Shown: piece after piece, positions 1 through 9,081 of the stretch
Numbering within the stretch: the first letter of the stretch is position 1
Layout: every line of letters starts with the position of its first letter
NCBI GenBank assembly: GCA_021789595.1
Contig: JAJYJJ010000012.1
Coordinates: 1 to 64,000, forward strand
Source: Nitrospirota bacterium
GTDB lineage: Bacteria; Nitrospirota; Thermodesulfovibrionia; UBA6902; JAJYJJ01
Direction of reading: 5' to 3'
Length of the DNA stretch: 64,000 nucleotides
Notes under the pieces: generated by a model
What the model saw: only the letters and a program-made list of their open reading frames with translations
Told to the model about the DNA's origin: nothing
Database searches by the model: none
Program-made: the position numbers and the translations under genes

Positions 1-2
1 AC

Positions 3-614
3 CAGGTCTTGTCTGTCCAGAGGGATATCGGGCAGAGAAGGATAAGCAATATAGTATTTATGGGTATGGGTGAGCCTCTTTTAAACTTCGATGAGACTAT
101 CGAAGCCATTAAAAGGCTGACAGGACTCCTTGGATTTTCAAAGAGGAAAATTACAGTCTCCACATCAGGGGTCGTACCCATGATAGATGAACTTGCCAGG
201 TCGGGGTGTGATGTAAATCTGGCTGTATCATTAAATGCTACAACTGATAGTATAAGAGAAGGCATAATGCCGGTAAACAAAAGATGGCCGATAGAGGCAT
301 TGCTTGAGGCATGCAGGCGTTATCCCCTTTCCCCCCGAAGACGAATAACATTTGAGTATGTAATGCTGGGTGGGATAAACGACAGAGATGAAGATGCAGA
401 GAGGCTTGTGAGATTGTTAAAGACAATACGCTCCAAGGTGAACCTGATCCCATTTAATCCATTTTATGGTTCTATCTTTAAACGGCCTGCTGATGAAAGG
501 GTATTAAGATTTCAGGAGATATTGCTGAAAGGTAATATAACAGCCCTCATAAGGAAAAGCAAGGGAGAGGATATCTCTGCCGCATGCGGACAGTTGAAGG
601 CAAAATACCTCTAA
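3..614 (+). CDS. rlmN: RlmN, 23S rRNA/tRNA adenine-C2 methyltransferase (3' part)
   Basis: This is the C-terminal part of the radical-SAM enzyme that methylates C2 of A2503 in 23S rRNA and A37 in some tRNAs. The frame is open to the first bases of the window, so the N-terminus and the CxxxCxxC cluster motif lie upstream. Visible family marks are GMGEPLLNFD, STSGVVP, NLAVSLNA, FEYVMLGGIND, IPFNP and the near-terminal ISAACGQL, whose Cys corresponds to the methyl-carrying cysteine. The stop is followed after 3 bases by the convergent end of the next gene. The identification is secure; only the start is missing. Confidence 0.95.
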   Translation, partial: QVLSVQRDIGQRRISNIVFMGMGEPLLNFDETIEAIKRLTGLLGFSKRKITVSTSGVVPMIDELARSGCDVNLAVSLNATTDSIREGIMPVNKRWPIEALLEACRRYPLSPRRRITFEYVMLGGINDRDEDAERLVRLLKTIRSKVNLIPFNPFYGSIFKRPADERVLRFQEILLKGNITALIRKSKGEDISAACGQLKAKYL

Positions 615-617
615 TAA

Positions 618-1571
618 TTAGCTAATATCTGGAATAATGGATATCCCGTCTCCGTAATGATCCTCTGCGGTATGTATCTTTCTGATCAGTGAGGTATCGA
701 ATATCTCATCAGAAGGAATCTCTCTGTCTATGTATCCAAGCCTTTTCATGACCCTTACAAACTCCATTGTCGAGGAGATATAGTCGTCGGTGAGCTGAGC
801 GCAGTATCTGGGCGATACCTTAAAGGTATCCACAACAAACTCAGCATCGATAAATCCGACATAATCCGCTATTATCTTTGCAGCGTGCCTATGTTTATTT
901 CTGATAAGGGATGTGGCATCTTCATGCAAAACGAGGAATCTCTCCACCATTTCCCTTTCCCGATTTAAGAAATCTTTATCAACAACAATACCGTAGCTTG
1001 GATTGTTTGGCCAGAGCCTTGATGGCGGATATAGCACCCTGCCGTCAGCGTAGCGTTTAATGGCAACGGATAGTGCAGGCGTCCCCACAGCAGCAGAGAC
1101 CTCATCCCTGATTACTGCCTCTGTAACCTGGTCGGCCCATGGAAAATTTACAACCTCAATCTTCTCCTTAAGGTCAAATCTCTCAAGACATTCTCTTATG
1201 ATGACATCATGGATGGAACCCCTGCCTGGCACGCCGATCCTGAGACCTCGGAACTGCCTTAATATATCCTCAAGTTTATCTGTCTCCGGAAATCCCCTGT
1301 ATTGACCTTTCCCGCACAGGACACTGCCTTCCACATGTCCGCCTGCAATGCACTTAATCCCGATCCCCCTGTCTATCCCGATTATTGACGGCGGAAGCCC
1401 GATGTATGCAATGTCGATCTCACCTCTTCCAAAGGCCTCTACGATTGCAGGGCCTGTGCCAAAAAGCCTCCATTCTACATCAGCGCCGAGGTGTTTTTCT
1501 ATATCACCTTCAGCCATCAATAGAATCGAGGTATGATAAAATGTTGAAAGATGGCCTATCGTGAGTTTCAT
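618..1571 (-). CDS. SsuA/THI5-like substrate-binding protein without signal peptide
   Basis: The 317-residue protein has the periplasmic-binding-protein type 2 fold of the NMT1/THI5/SsuA class, seen in GTGPAIVEAFGRGEIDIAYIGLPP (read in parts), the GLRIGVPGRGS lobe-2 start and the later AAVGTPALSV. It begins directly with MKLTIGHLSTFYHTS: there is no hydrophobic leader or lipobox, and no permease or ATPase gene lies nearby. It may act in the cytoplasm as a ligand-binding or THI5-like protein, or the start may be misplaced. In the family such proteins bind sulfonates, aromatic compounds or thiamine precursors; the ligand here is unknown. The gene converges with rlmN and follows the nitroreductase gene after 18 bases. 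Confidence 0.75.
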   Translation of the reverse strand: MKLTIGHLSTFYHTSILLMAEGDIEKHLGADVEWRLFGTGPAIVEAFGRGEIDIAYIGLPPSIIGIDRGIGIKCIAGGHVEGSVLCGKGQYRGFPETDKLEDILRQFRGLRIGVPGRGSIHDVIIRECLERFDLKEKIEVVNFPWADQVTEAVIRDEVSAAVGTPALSVAIKRYADGRVLYPPSRLWPNNPSYGIVVDKDFLNREREMVERFLVLHEDATSLIRNKHRHAAKIIADYVGFIDAEFVVDTFKVSPRYCAQLTDDYISSTMEFVRVMKRLGYIDREIPSDEIFDTSLIRKIHTAEDHYGDGISIIPDIS

Positions 1572-1589
1572 CTAAGATCAATTCGCTAT

Positions 1590-2105
1590 CTAAAATCTTC
1601 CGTAATGGACCTTGCCTTCCTCAAACTCCTCGTCCTTGTGCGGTCCAGGCTGTTTTAAAGGGTATCCTATAGGCATAAGGCATTGCACCCGGTAATTTCC
1701 CGGAATAGCAAGCAGCCTCTTCACAAAATCCTCTGGATTGCCTTCGTTGGCTTCTGTGCCATCAGCTATCTGTATAAAACATGTGCCAAGCCCCTGGTTC
1801 GTAGCCTCGAGATAGATGTTCTCAGCACATATCGAGCAGTCCTCCTTAAACCTTTTGCCTTTGCTGGCATCGTAGCAGATTACAATCACCAGTGGAGCAT
1901 CCTTTGCAAATGAGGCATAAGGTGTTGCCCTGGAAAGCTGTGTCTTTGTCTTATCATCTGTAACGATTATAAAATCCCACGGCCTTAATCCTCGGGCTGT
2001 AGGTGAAAACATAGCTGCCTTTAAGACATCATTCAATCTCTCTTTCTCGACATCCCTCTTCAGAAATGTCCTGACACTCCTTCTCTGTCTGATAACCTCT
2101 AACAT
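1590..2105 (-). CDS. nitroreductase-family FMN oxidoreductase
   Basis: The 171-residue protein has the classic N-terminal FMN-binding RQRRSVRTF motif, followed by SPTARGLRPWDFIIV and the C-terminal MPIGYPLKQP segment. These proteins are usually dimeric flavoenzymes that reduce nitro compounds, quinones or other electron-poor substrates with NAD(P)H. Two cysteines in the middle (EDCSICAENIY) are common in anaerobe members. It probably shares a transcript with the binding-protein gene downstream. The substrate cannot be assigned from sequence. Confidence 0.9.
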   Translation of the reverse strand: MLEVIRQRRSVRTFLKRDVEKERLNDVLKAAMFSPTARGLRPWDFIIVTDDKTKTQLSRATPYASFAKDAPLVIVICYDASKGKRFKEDCSICAENIYLEATNQGLGTCFIQIADGTEANEGNPEDFVKRLLAIPGNYRVQCLMPIGYPLKQPGPHKDEEFEEGKVHYGRF

Positions 2106-2149
2106 ATCCGCACCTCCTGATGGTTCACTTTTATATTTTATACAGTATC

Positions 2150-3478
2150 CTATCTTATCCTATCAATCTTTTCCATCTTCACCTTTGCAATCTTCTGTCC
2201 AACCATCTCAACAACCCTCAATATCTTGTCTTCAATCTCTATGTTATCCCCTGTCTGTGGTATTCTTTGAAGATGTGTAACAATAAAGCCGCCCAGCGTC
2301 TCATATTCAGGAGATTCAGGGATCTCTATGTTGTAATCCTCTCTGAGGTCCCTCACACTTATTGAGGCGTCTATTATCATCGAACCGTCAATGAGCTGGA
2401 TAACCGGTCTTTCAGTATCATATTCATCCCTGATCTCACCGACAATCTCTTCAAGGAGGTCTTCCAGTGTAGCAAGCCCTGAGACAGATCCGTATTCATC
2501 TATCACTATTGCCATATGAACTCTTTTTTTCTGCATCTCCCTTAAAAGGATACTTATCTTCATCGTCTCAGGGACAAACATCGGCGGTTTTATGATCTTA
2601 TGTATATTGCCTCCTGCCTTTGAAAGAATATTATAAAAGTCCTTGGCGTAAAGAATACCCCTGATATCATTTATGTCCTTTCCTATGACAGGATAACGGG
2701 AGAACTTCTCCTCAGAAATAATGGATTTAACCTCATCAACAGACATATTAATTCCAATGGTAACCATCTGGGGAGCAGGGATCATCACCTCCTTGACAAA
2801 GGTATCTGTGAATTCAAAAACACTGTGTATAAGTTCCTTTTCCTCGGGTTCAAAAATGCCGCGCTCCCTGCCCTCCTCTATTAGCATTTTTATCTCTTCC
2901 TCTGAGATATAGCCCCTCTCGGAAAATGCCCTCTTGCCAAAGGGTTTTAACAATATATTTGTGCCTGCTGTCAGGATTCTAACAAATACTGCAGCCAGTT
3001 TAGAGAATCTATCCACTATAGGGGCAGTTACAAGACCGATGGTCTCTGGATTGGCAAGTGCCAATGACTTTGGAATGAGTTCCCCGAATACAAGGGAAAA
3101 GTAGGTAATGATTACAACCACAATGCCTATGGATATTGCCTCGCTGGATGCAGAGATGAATGGTATTGGAACATTCTTTAATAGCGGCTTGATGATCTTG
3201 ACTGCTGCAGCACCACCAATAGCAGATGCAAGTGCTCCAGAGAGTGTGACACCGATCTGGATCGTGGCAAGAAATCTGTCAGGCGATTCTCTTAGCTTAT
3301 TCAATACCCAGGCATTTTTTTTACCTTCATCCAGCAGTTGTTTGATACGCGTCCTTCTGGTTGTAACTACTGCAATCTCCGAGGCAGCAAAAAAGCCGTT
3401 TATGAGGATAAATATGGATATAAGAAATATCTCAAGCCACATAATTTTAACGGGAAAGAGATGAGCGGCCAGCATCAA
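2150..3478 (-). CDS. CNNM/CorC-type membrane protein (DUF21 + CBS pair + CorC domain)
   Basis: The 442-residue protein has an N-terminal DUF21 transmembrane domain of about four helices (residues 10-180; includes NGFFAASEIAVVTTRR), two CBS domains (about 205-330; FEFTDTFVKEVMIP and VVIDEYGSVSGLATLEDLLEE) and a C-terminal CorC/HlyC domain (about 350-435; ETLGGFIVTHLQRIP). Members are implicated in Mg2+/Co2+ handling and were long annotated as hemolysins. The first ATG pair has no clear ribosome binding site; an internal ATG 12 codons later (MWLEIFLISI) is an alternative start. It stands alone between the nitroreductase and isocitrate dehydrogenase genes. Confidence 0.88.
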   Translation of the reverse strand: MMLAAHLFPVKIMWLEIFLISIFILINGFFAASEIAVVTTRRTRIKQLLDEGKKNAWVLNKLRESPDRFLATIQIGVTLSGALASAIGGAAAVKIIKPLLKNVPIPFISASSEAISIGIVVVIITYFSLVFGELIPKSLALANPETIGLVTAPIVDRFSKLAAVFVRILTAGTNILLKPFGKRAFSERGYISEEEIKMLIEEGRERGIFEPEEKELIHSVFEFTDTFVKEVMIPAPQMVTIGINMSVDEVKSIISEEKFSRYPVIGKDINDIRGILYAKDFYNILSKAGGNIHKIIKPPMFVPETMKISILLREMQKKRVHMAIVIDEYGSVSGLATLEDLLEEIVGEIRDEYDTERPVIQLIDGSMIIDASISVRDLREDYNIEIPESPEYETLGGFIVTHLQRIPQTGDNIEIEDKILRVVEMVGQKIAKVKMEKIDRIR

Positions 3479-3586
3479 AGGTCTTTTGATCTATAGCCCT
3501 TGACCCATAACCCATAAAAGACATTGTTATAAAGCAGTTAAACGACCCTTGGGCGGATTGGTTAGATTCCATATAAGATAATTATA

Positions 3587-4666
3587 TCATTTTTTCAGCT
3601 TTTCAATAATCGCATCTGCAACCTGCGATGTTGTTGCAGCAGTAGGGTCATCAGGCGTCGGTTTCATATCATAGGTGACATGTCTGCCTTCCTGTATAAC
3701 ACCGGCAATTGCCCTTTCAAGTCTATCCGCTGCACCTGACTCACCGATATACCTCAGCATCATAACCCCTGAGAGCATCATTGCCATAGGATTTGTCTTA
3801 TTAAGCCCTTTGTATTTTGGGGCGCTGCCATGTGTCGGCTCAAACACTGCACAACCATCCCCTATGTTTGCGCCCGGGGCAAGACCAAGGCCGCCAATAA
3901 GGCCTGCGACAAGGTCTGAGACTATATCACCGTATAGGTTTGGAAGCACAAGCACATCATAGAGTTCTGGTTTCTGAACGAGCTGCATGCACATATTATC
4001 TACTATCCTGTCTTCAAACGCAATATCTGGAAAATGATCTGCTACATCTCTTGCTACTTCAAGGAAAAGGCCATCCGTATGCTTCATTATGTTTGCCTTG
4101 TGCACTGCAGTTACCTTTTTCCTTCCATTGTTTCTTGCATACTCAAAGGCAAAACGAACAATCCTTTCTGTGCCATATACAGAGATAGGTTTTATGCTTA
4201 TCCCTGAGTCATCCCTTATCTTCTTCCCTGTTGTATTTTTTATAAACTCGATCAGCCCCCTTGTATCCTCTGAGCCCTTCTGATATTCGATGCCTGCATA
4301 GAGGTCTTCTGTGTTTTCCCTGATAATGACGAGGTCTATACCCTCAAATCTTGTCCTTGCGCCTGGATAGCTCTTACAAGGTCTTAGACAGCAGTAAAGG
4401 TCAAGGCTCTGCCTTAATGCCACATTGACGCTCCTGAAGCCCTTTCCAACAGGGGTTGTCACAGGTCCCTTTATAGCAACCTTATTTTCCCTTATAGACT
4501 CGATGACATCTTCTGGAAGCGGAGTCCCCTGCTTCTCAAAGACATCCTCGCCTGCCTTCTTGACCTCCCATTCAATAGGCACGCCTGTTGCCTCGATGAC
4601 CTTTTTTGTTGCTGTGGCTATTTCGGGACCAATACCGTCGCCTGGAATTAATGTAATCCTGTACAT
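3587..4666 (-). CDS. icd: NAD-type isocitrate dehydrogenase
   Basis: The 359-residue enzyme belongs to the isocitrate/isopropylmalate dehydrogenase family: LIPGDGIGPEI at the N-terminus, the substrate loop GFRSVNVALRQSLDLY, RENTEDLYAG, the catalytic VHKANIMKHTDG, and the cofactor region FEPTHGSAPKYKG. The Ser and Asn of the SVNVALR loop are typical of isocitrate rather than isopropylmalate specificity. EPTHGSAP fits NAD use. The gene starts 2 bases after the upstream citrate/homocitrate synthase-like gene, so the two are surely co-transcribed, as expected for consecutive steps toward 2-oxoglutarate (aconitase elsewhere). Isohomocitrate dehydrogenase is a less likely alternative. Confidence 0.88.
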   Translation of the reverse strand: MYRITLIPGDGIGPEIATATKKVIEATGVPIEWEVKKAGEDVFEKQGTPLPEDVIESIRENKVAIKGPVTTPVGKGFRSVNVALRQSLDLYCCLRPCKSYPGARTRFEGIDLVIIRENTEDLYAGIEYQKGSEDTRGLIEFIKNTTGKKIRDDSGISIKPISVYGTERIVRFAFEYARNNGRKKVTAVHKANIMKHTDGLFLEVARDVADHFPDIAFEDRIVDNMCMQLVQKPELYDVLVLPNLYGDIVSDLVAGLIGGLGLAPGANIGDGCAVFEPTHGSAPKYKGLNKTNPMAMMLSGVMMLRYIGESGAADRLERAIAGVIQEGRHVTYDMKPTPDDPTAATTSQVADAIIEKLKK

Positions 4667-4668
4667 AT

Positions 4669-5904
4669 CTATGGTGATACTGTGAGTATCTTCCTGACAA
4701 CATCAGGGTGATTGGCGATAAACCTCAGCTCATCGTCTGTCAGCGGTTTTTGTGTATGGAGATTGGCATACTGCGCAAGTTCTAATATATTCCTTGCATC
4801 TGCATCTGTAGTAAAATGGATGCCGAGCTTGTCATAGACATGTCTGAACCCCTTTATGCCGCCGTATTCTCCAGTTGTTATGATCCTTCCTGTTTCAAGG
4901 AGCTCTACCTCACCTCTGCCAACATCTTCAGGGTCGTAGAGTTCATAATTGCGTCTGTCCTTTAATGCCCCGTCTGCATGTATCCCTGATTCATGGGCAA
5001 AGGCATTTGCCCCAACGCCCGGCTGGTTTATTGGTATCGGGATATTAAAGGCATAGGATGCATATCTTGCAATCTTCCATGCCTTCTTGAGATTAACATG
5101 CTCATCAAGAGGGACCTTATGCTTGAGTCCGTGCGAGAATTTAAAGGCAAGTATTGTTGACACAAGGTCGCAGTTGCCAGCACGCTCACCATAGCCATTT
5201 ATCGTTGTGTTTATGTATGCGTCTACTCCGCTTTCAACCGCGCCCTGGGCGCCTGCAACAGATACGGCCTCTGCCATTCCAAGGTCATTATGACAGTGCA
5301 TCTCTATGGGAAACTTGGTTGCAAGTGCAAGCGCCTTAATCCTCTCATAGATAGTAATCGGGTCATCTGCCCCAAGCGTGTCGCAATATCTAAACCTGTC
5401 TGCACCTGCCTCTTTACCTGCTATAACAAATTCTATCAGCCTGTCAAGTTCTGTCCTTGAGGCATCCTCTGCATTTATGCCGACTGTCTCAGCCCCATGC
5501 TCCCTCGCAAGTTTAACCGCTTCTGTCAGGGATTTGATTATGTCCTTCCATGTCTTTTTACCCTGGAATTTGCCTTTCAACATTATCTCGGATGTGGACA
5601 TGGATATATTCAGATGTTTTATCTCCGGGCAGTTTTTAAATGTAAGGTTTACATCCTCAGGTATGGCCCTGCACCAGCCCTCAAGGTGCAGCCTCTTTAT
5701 AACCTTTAGCTTGACAAGTTCTAAATTCGCATTGATGTAGTTTATCTCATGCTTTAATGTGGGGAAGCCAACCTCGCTCTGGTATACACCCATCTCGTCA
5801 AGGTAGATGTTGAGCATGGTCTTTGAGAGTTTCGGCAGAAGTATCCTTGATGTCTGGACACCATCCCTGTTAGTTACATCAATAAGATATACCTTGTTAG
5901 TCAT
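4669..5904 (-). CDS. Re-type citrate synthase / homocitrate synthase family enzyme
   Basis: The 411-residue protein is a DRE-TIM metallolyase of the isopropylmalate/homocitrate synthase family. It starts with YLIDVTNRDGVQTS (in the DxTxRDG region), has the metal-binding MHCHNDLGMA and the NGYGERAGNCDL segment, and then AFAHESGIHADGALK. It lacks the long LeuA regulatory domain. Its neighbour is isocitrate dehydrogenase rather than leuBCD or nif genes, so I infer Re-citrate synthase, the anaerobe enzyme known from Clostridium kluyveri and several sulfate reducers; NifV-type homocitrate synthase is the main alternative. There is no sign of a Si-citrate synthase in the window. Confidence 0.75.
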   Translation of the reverse strand: MTNKVYLIDVTNRDGVQTSRILLPKLSKTMLNIYLDEMGVYQSEVGFPTLKHEINYINANLELVKLKVIKRLHLEGWCRAIPEDVNLTFKNCPEIKHLNISMSTSEIMLKGKFQGKKTWKDIIKSLTEAVKLAREHGAETVGINAEDASRTELDRLIEFVIAGKEAGADRFRYCDTLGADDPITIYERIKALALATKFPIEMHCHNDLGMAEAVSVAGAQGAVESGVDAYINTTINGYGERAGNCDLVSTILAFKFSHGLKHKVPLDEHVNLKKAWKIARYASYAFNIPIPINQPGVGANAFAHESGIHADGALKDRRNYELYDPEDVGRGEVELLETGRIITTGEYGGIKGFRHVYDKLGIHFTTDADARNILELAQYANLHTQKPLTDDELRFIANHPDVVRKILTVSP

Positions 5905-5972
5905 AGCCTCCTCTTATTTTTATCTGATATTAAAACATAAAAACCGCCATCTTTACAAGTTCAGGGCTACTT

Positions 5973-7403
5973 CTATATTGACAGCTTCCTTTTCAGGATA
6001 TCATTGACTAACTGAGGGTTTGCCTTCCCCTTTGTCGCCTTCATCACCTGACCGACAAAGAACCCGATGAGTTTCTCCTCGCCTGCCTTAAACCTCTCGA
6101 CCTCTTTCGGATTCTTTGTAATTATCTCATCAATTGCCTTCTGTATTGCGCCTTCATCGCTTATCTGGATAAGCCCTTTCTCCCTGATAATCTCCTCAGC
6201 GTCCTTCCCTGTCTTATACATTTCTTCAAACACGGTCTTTGCTATCTTTCCGCTTATAGTCCCATTGTCTATAAGAGCAAGCATGTTGACAAGCTGTGCA
6301 GGCTTAAGCGAACACTCCTCGATGGATCTGTTATCCTCATTGAGAAACCGCATCAATTCTACCATTATCCAGTTGGATACTGATTTAGGACTGCCTCCTG
6401 CCCTTACAGCATCCTCAAACCAGTCTGCTATTGATTTTTCTGATGTTAAAAGGTCTGCATCATATTCTGGCAGTCCGTATTCCGATACAAATCGTTCTCT
6501 TTTTATATCAGGTAACTCGGGCAGTGCCTCTTTTATCTCTTTAATCCAGGTTTCATCTGCCATAATAGGCACAAGGTCAGGTTCAGGGAAATACCTGTAA
6601 TCATGTGCCTCTTCCTTGGTCCTCATAGACTGGGTTGTCCCTGTAGAAGAATCCCACAGCCTCGTCTCCTGTATAATCCTCCCTCCGTCATTGAGGATAT
6701 TTATCTGGCGTTTTATCTCGTATTCCAGGGCCTTTTCAACAAACCTGAAGGAGTTCATGTTCTTCATCTCTACCTTTATACCAAACCCATTGCTGCCTGC
6801 AGGTCTGATTGAGACATTTGCATCACATCTGAGAGAGCCCTGCTCCATATTCCCATCGCACACACCAAGATAACGCAATATGCTTCTCAGTTTTTTCATA
6901 TATTCTGAGGCCTCTTTCGGGCTTCTTATATCAGGCTCGGAAACTATCTCCATCAATGGAACCCCTGCCCTGTTCAGGTCAACAAAGCTATGACCACCGC
7001 TGCCTTCATGGATATTCTTCCCTGCATCCTCTTCCATATGCACCCTTGTAATCCCGATCCTTTTCTTTTCACCGTCAACAATGACCTCTATGAAACCGTG
7101 CTCGCATATGGGCATCTCATACTGGCTTATCTGATAACCCTTTGGCAGGTCAGGATAAAAGTAATTCTTCCGTGCAAATCTGCTGTATGATGAAATCCTG
7201 CAGTTCACTGCAAGCCCTGTCCTGATTGTAAACTCCAGGGCCTTCCTGTTCATTACAGGAAGGACTCCTGGCATGCCTATGCATATCGGACATGTCTGTG
7301 TGTTTGGCTCAGCGCCGAACCGTGTTGAACATCCGCAGAACATCTTTGAGTCTGTTAACAATTGTGCGTGTATCTCAAGACCGATAACGGCTTCGTATTG
7401 CAT
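5973..7403 (-). CDS. gatB: GatB, aspartyl/glutamyl-tRNA amidotransferase subunit B
   Basis: GatB is the tRNA-binding and kinase subunit of GatCAB, which converts Glu-tRNA(Gln) and Asp-tRNA(Asn) to the amides. The start [15 protein letters not shown] is the family N-terminus. I chose the ATG at 7403 because it has AAGG six bases upstream; an ATG five codons earlier would put AAGGGG only two bases away. [25 protein letters not shown] and the YQYM-like tail domain ending in [15 protein letters not shown] are present. Its partner gatA is 6.7 kb away across the restriction/toxin island, and no gatC is visible in the window. Confidence 0.95.
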   Translation of the reverse strand: MQYEAVIGLEIHAQLLTDSKMFCGCSTRFGAEPNTQTCPICIGMPGVLPVMNRKALEFTIRTGLAVNCRISSYSRFARKNYFYPDLPKGYQISQYEMPICEHGFIEVIVDGEKKRIGITRVHMEEDAGKNIHEGSGGHSFVDLNRAGVPLMEIVSEPDIRSPKEASEYMKKLRSILRYLGVCDGNMEQGSLRCDANVSIRPAGSNGFGIKVEMKNMNSFRFVEKALEYEIKRQINILNDGGRIIQETRLWDSSTGTTQSMRTKEEAHDYRYFPEPDLVPIMADETWIKEIKEALPELPDIKRERFVSEYGLPEYDADLLTSEKSIADWFEDAVRAGGSPKSVSNWIMVELMRFLNEDNRSIEECSLKPAQLVNMLALIDNGTISGKIAKTVFEEMYKTGKDAEEIIREKGLIQISDEGAIQKAIDEIITKNPKEVERFKAGEEKLIGFFVGQVMKATKGKANPQLVNDILKRKLSI

Positions 7404-7458
7404 ATTTAACCTTAACATATCCCCTTAAAAAAGGTGTTTCTTCCTTTCATTTTCATTT

Positions 7459-7476
7459 CCCCTCTATTAAGAGGGG
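7459..7476. terminator. short GC-rich hairpin between gatB and the island
   Basis: A perfect 7-bp stem CCCCTCT/AGAGGGG with loop ATTA lies between the end of the truncated DUF1016 gene and gatB. It has no strong T tract on either side, so it is at best a weak terminator or a processing site. Confidence 0.3.
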
Positions 7477-7479
7477 ATG

Positions 7480-7614
7480 TTACATTCCAAACCAGTAAGT
7501 TGTCACCAAGACAGTGTTCACATACCGCACCGCTGTTCTACGCCCCTGCTCAATGAGAGAGGCAAGGTCGGTGATGAGGGATGAATATTTATTGGCTTTT
7601 GTAATCTTTTTCAT
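7480..7614 (-). pseudogene. truncated DUF1016 (YhcG-like) nuclease N-terminus
   Basis: This 44-codon frame starts MKKITKANKYSSLI and continues DLASLIEQGRRTAVRY and VNTVLVTTYWFGM before a stop. It matches the start of the DUF1016 N-terminal domain, where a helix of the type SLIEQARxxVxxxVNxxLVxxYWxIG is followed by several hundred residues and a PD-(D/E)XK domain. Here everything after the tryptophan is lost. DUF1016 proteins are commonly found beside type I restriction genes, so this is likely a remnant of the island's original content. The identification rests on my recollection of the family pattern. Confidence 0.5.
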
Positions 7615-7638
7615 CCACTACCCTTTTCAATCATTTTC

Positions 7639-7725
7639 TTATCCCTCCAACCTCGCCTCAATCTCGGATTCGAAAGCTTTGTAATTCTTCTCCCTCAATG
7701 CCTTGAAGAATAAATCATAACTCAT
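7639..7725 (-). CDS. 28-residue peptide overlapping the end of the specificity gene
   Basis: An ATG inside the last codons of the specificity-subunit gene opens a frame encoding MSYDLFFKALREKNYKAFE and a short acidic end (SEIEARLEG). The overlap suggests translational coupling. The helical, charged composition looks protein-like rather than random, but it could be the leftover start of a larger deleted gene, since the next frame downstream is the truncated DUF1016 remnant. Confidence 0.35.
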   Translation of the reverse strand: MSYDLFFKALREKNYKAFESEIEARLEG

Positions 7726-9073
7726 TCCCTTTCTCTATCATTTCTTCAACTTCTTTCTTTGCCTGTTCAATTAGGTCTCGGCTTTCTGTACGAAGTTGAT
7801 TTGATGCTTCTACAAGTTTTGCAATCTCTTTCTGTATTTTTATTGATGGAAGATAAACAAAAACTTGCTTTAAATCTTCAAAGGAGATAGCAGGAATTGT
7901 TGAGCCTGTAAGTTCCCTTACAATTTGTTCGGTATAAAATGGAGATTTAAGATAAAAAAGCAAATAGAAAGGGTCTGTTTTTTCTTTCGGTTCTAATACA
8001 GCAAAGCCATTAGTGCAAATGTAACCATTTTGTTTTTTTGATACATAGCAAGCGACTTGTTTTTTAGGATCCCTTGAAATGCCAGAAACAGCGGTCAAAA
8101 CCTGCCCTTCTTTTATCTCATAAGTAGCCCTGCTCGGAGCCTGATACGATAGCATCTCTGTATGGGATACAATCTGGCTTGATTCAGGGACTATATCAGC
8201 AATAGCAACATACTTTATTATCTTATCAGGTGTCTTTCTAAAATCAGCCTTTTTGGTAATCAACTTAACTGCTTCAGATAGAGGCTTTGCACCTTTTGAG
8301 AGAAGAACTTCTTTTATCCTCTCATATCTCGGCTTGAAATATTCAGGGTCAAAACGCCTTTCGAGGTGAGAAAAACTTGTCGCAAATGCCCTGTCATGAT
8401 TTAATTCAAGCTCCCTCCATCCAAGCTCTTTTTCTAATATCTCCTCCGCCTCTTGAAGTTTCTTTTGCGCCTCCTTCCGCTTCTCATAGGCAGTCTTTAC
8501 AAGAGATTCGATGTGGGATTGGAAGGAAGGGGAGGGAATGGGGATTTTGATTCTCCTAATTTCTTCAAGGTGCAGATGCGGCTGAGAGACTCCTTTTGTT
8601 GATCTATCTATCTGAACATGACCAAAACGAGATTCTAAAAAAACAGCTACATAATAAGGATTTAAGTCTTTAGTTACCCTTAAAATGGCTAATCCTTCAT
8701 AGATATTAAATTCTTCATTTATATCCTCTGGTACTACTCCTGCATTACCTATACGCCCTGATTTAGAAATAAGTGTGTCCCGTGGTTTTGGTTGACAATG
8801 TTTAAGGCTTGCATGTTCTTTTTTTGTGATGTATTTTGCTTCAGTGAAATCAACCCATAAATTATCTACGTTGCTAGAGCTTAAAAATTTTATACCTTTC
8901 TTTACATATAACGGAGTGACATGCGTTCCATCTGTAATATAATCAAGCTTCTCATCTAATAGAACAGGTTTTACCTTTTCTAACACATCTATTGTAGCCA
9001 TGAACTCTGGCCTAAAAAAATCCGCATCCATCCTCTCTTCCATCTGGCTGAATTTTATCTCTGAGGTTATCAT
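7715..9073 (-). CDS. restriction-modification specificity subunit (HsdS-like)
   Basis: The 452-residue protein has two target-recognition halves: one at about residues 35-190, starting VLLDEKLDYITDGTHV and ending with the helix FQSHIESLVKTAYEKRKEAQ, and one at about 245-450, starting PLSEAVKLITKKADF and ending QKEIAKLVEASNQLRTESR. The two coiled helices are the conserved spacers that set the distance between half-sites. It would supply DNA sequence recognition to the methyltransferase/nuclease fusion encoded 2 kb upstream on the same strand. There is no adjacent HsdR helicase gene. Confidence 0.88.
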   Translation of the reverse strand: MITSEIKFSQMEERMDADFFRPEFMATIDVLEKVKPVLLDEKLDYITDGTHVTPLYVKKGIKFLSSSNVDNLWVDFTEAKYITKKEHASLKHCQPKPRDTLISKSGRIGNAGVVPEDINEEFNIYEGLAILRVTKDLNPYYVAVFLESRFGHVQIDRSTKGVSQPHLHLEEIRRIKIPIPSPSFQSHIESLVKTAYEKRKEAQKKLQEAEEILEKELGWRELELNHDRAFATSFSHLERRFDPEYFKPRYERIKEVLLSKGAKPLSEAVKLITKKADFRKTPDKIIKYVAIADIVPESSQIVSHTEMLSYQAPSRATYEIKEGQVLTAVSGISRDPKKQVACYVSKKQNGYICTNGFAVLEPKEKTDPFYLLFYLKSPFYTEQIVRELTGSTIPAISFEDLKQVFVYLPSIKIQKEIAKLVEASNQLRTESRDLIEQAKKEVEEMIEKGNEL

Positions 9074-9081
9074 AGATTTCT

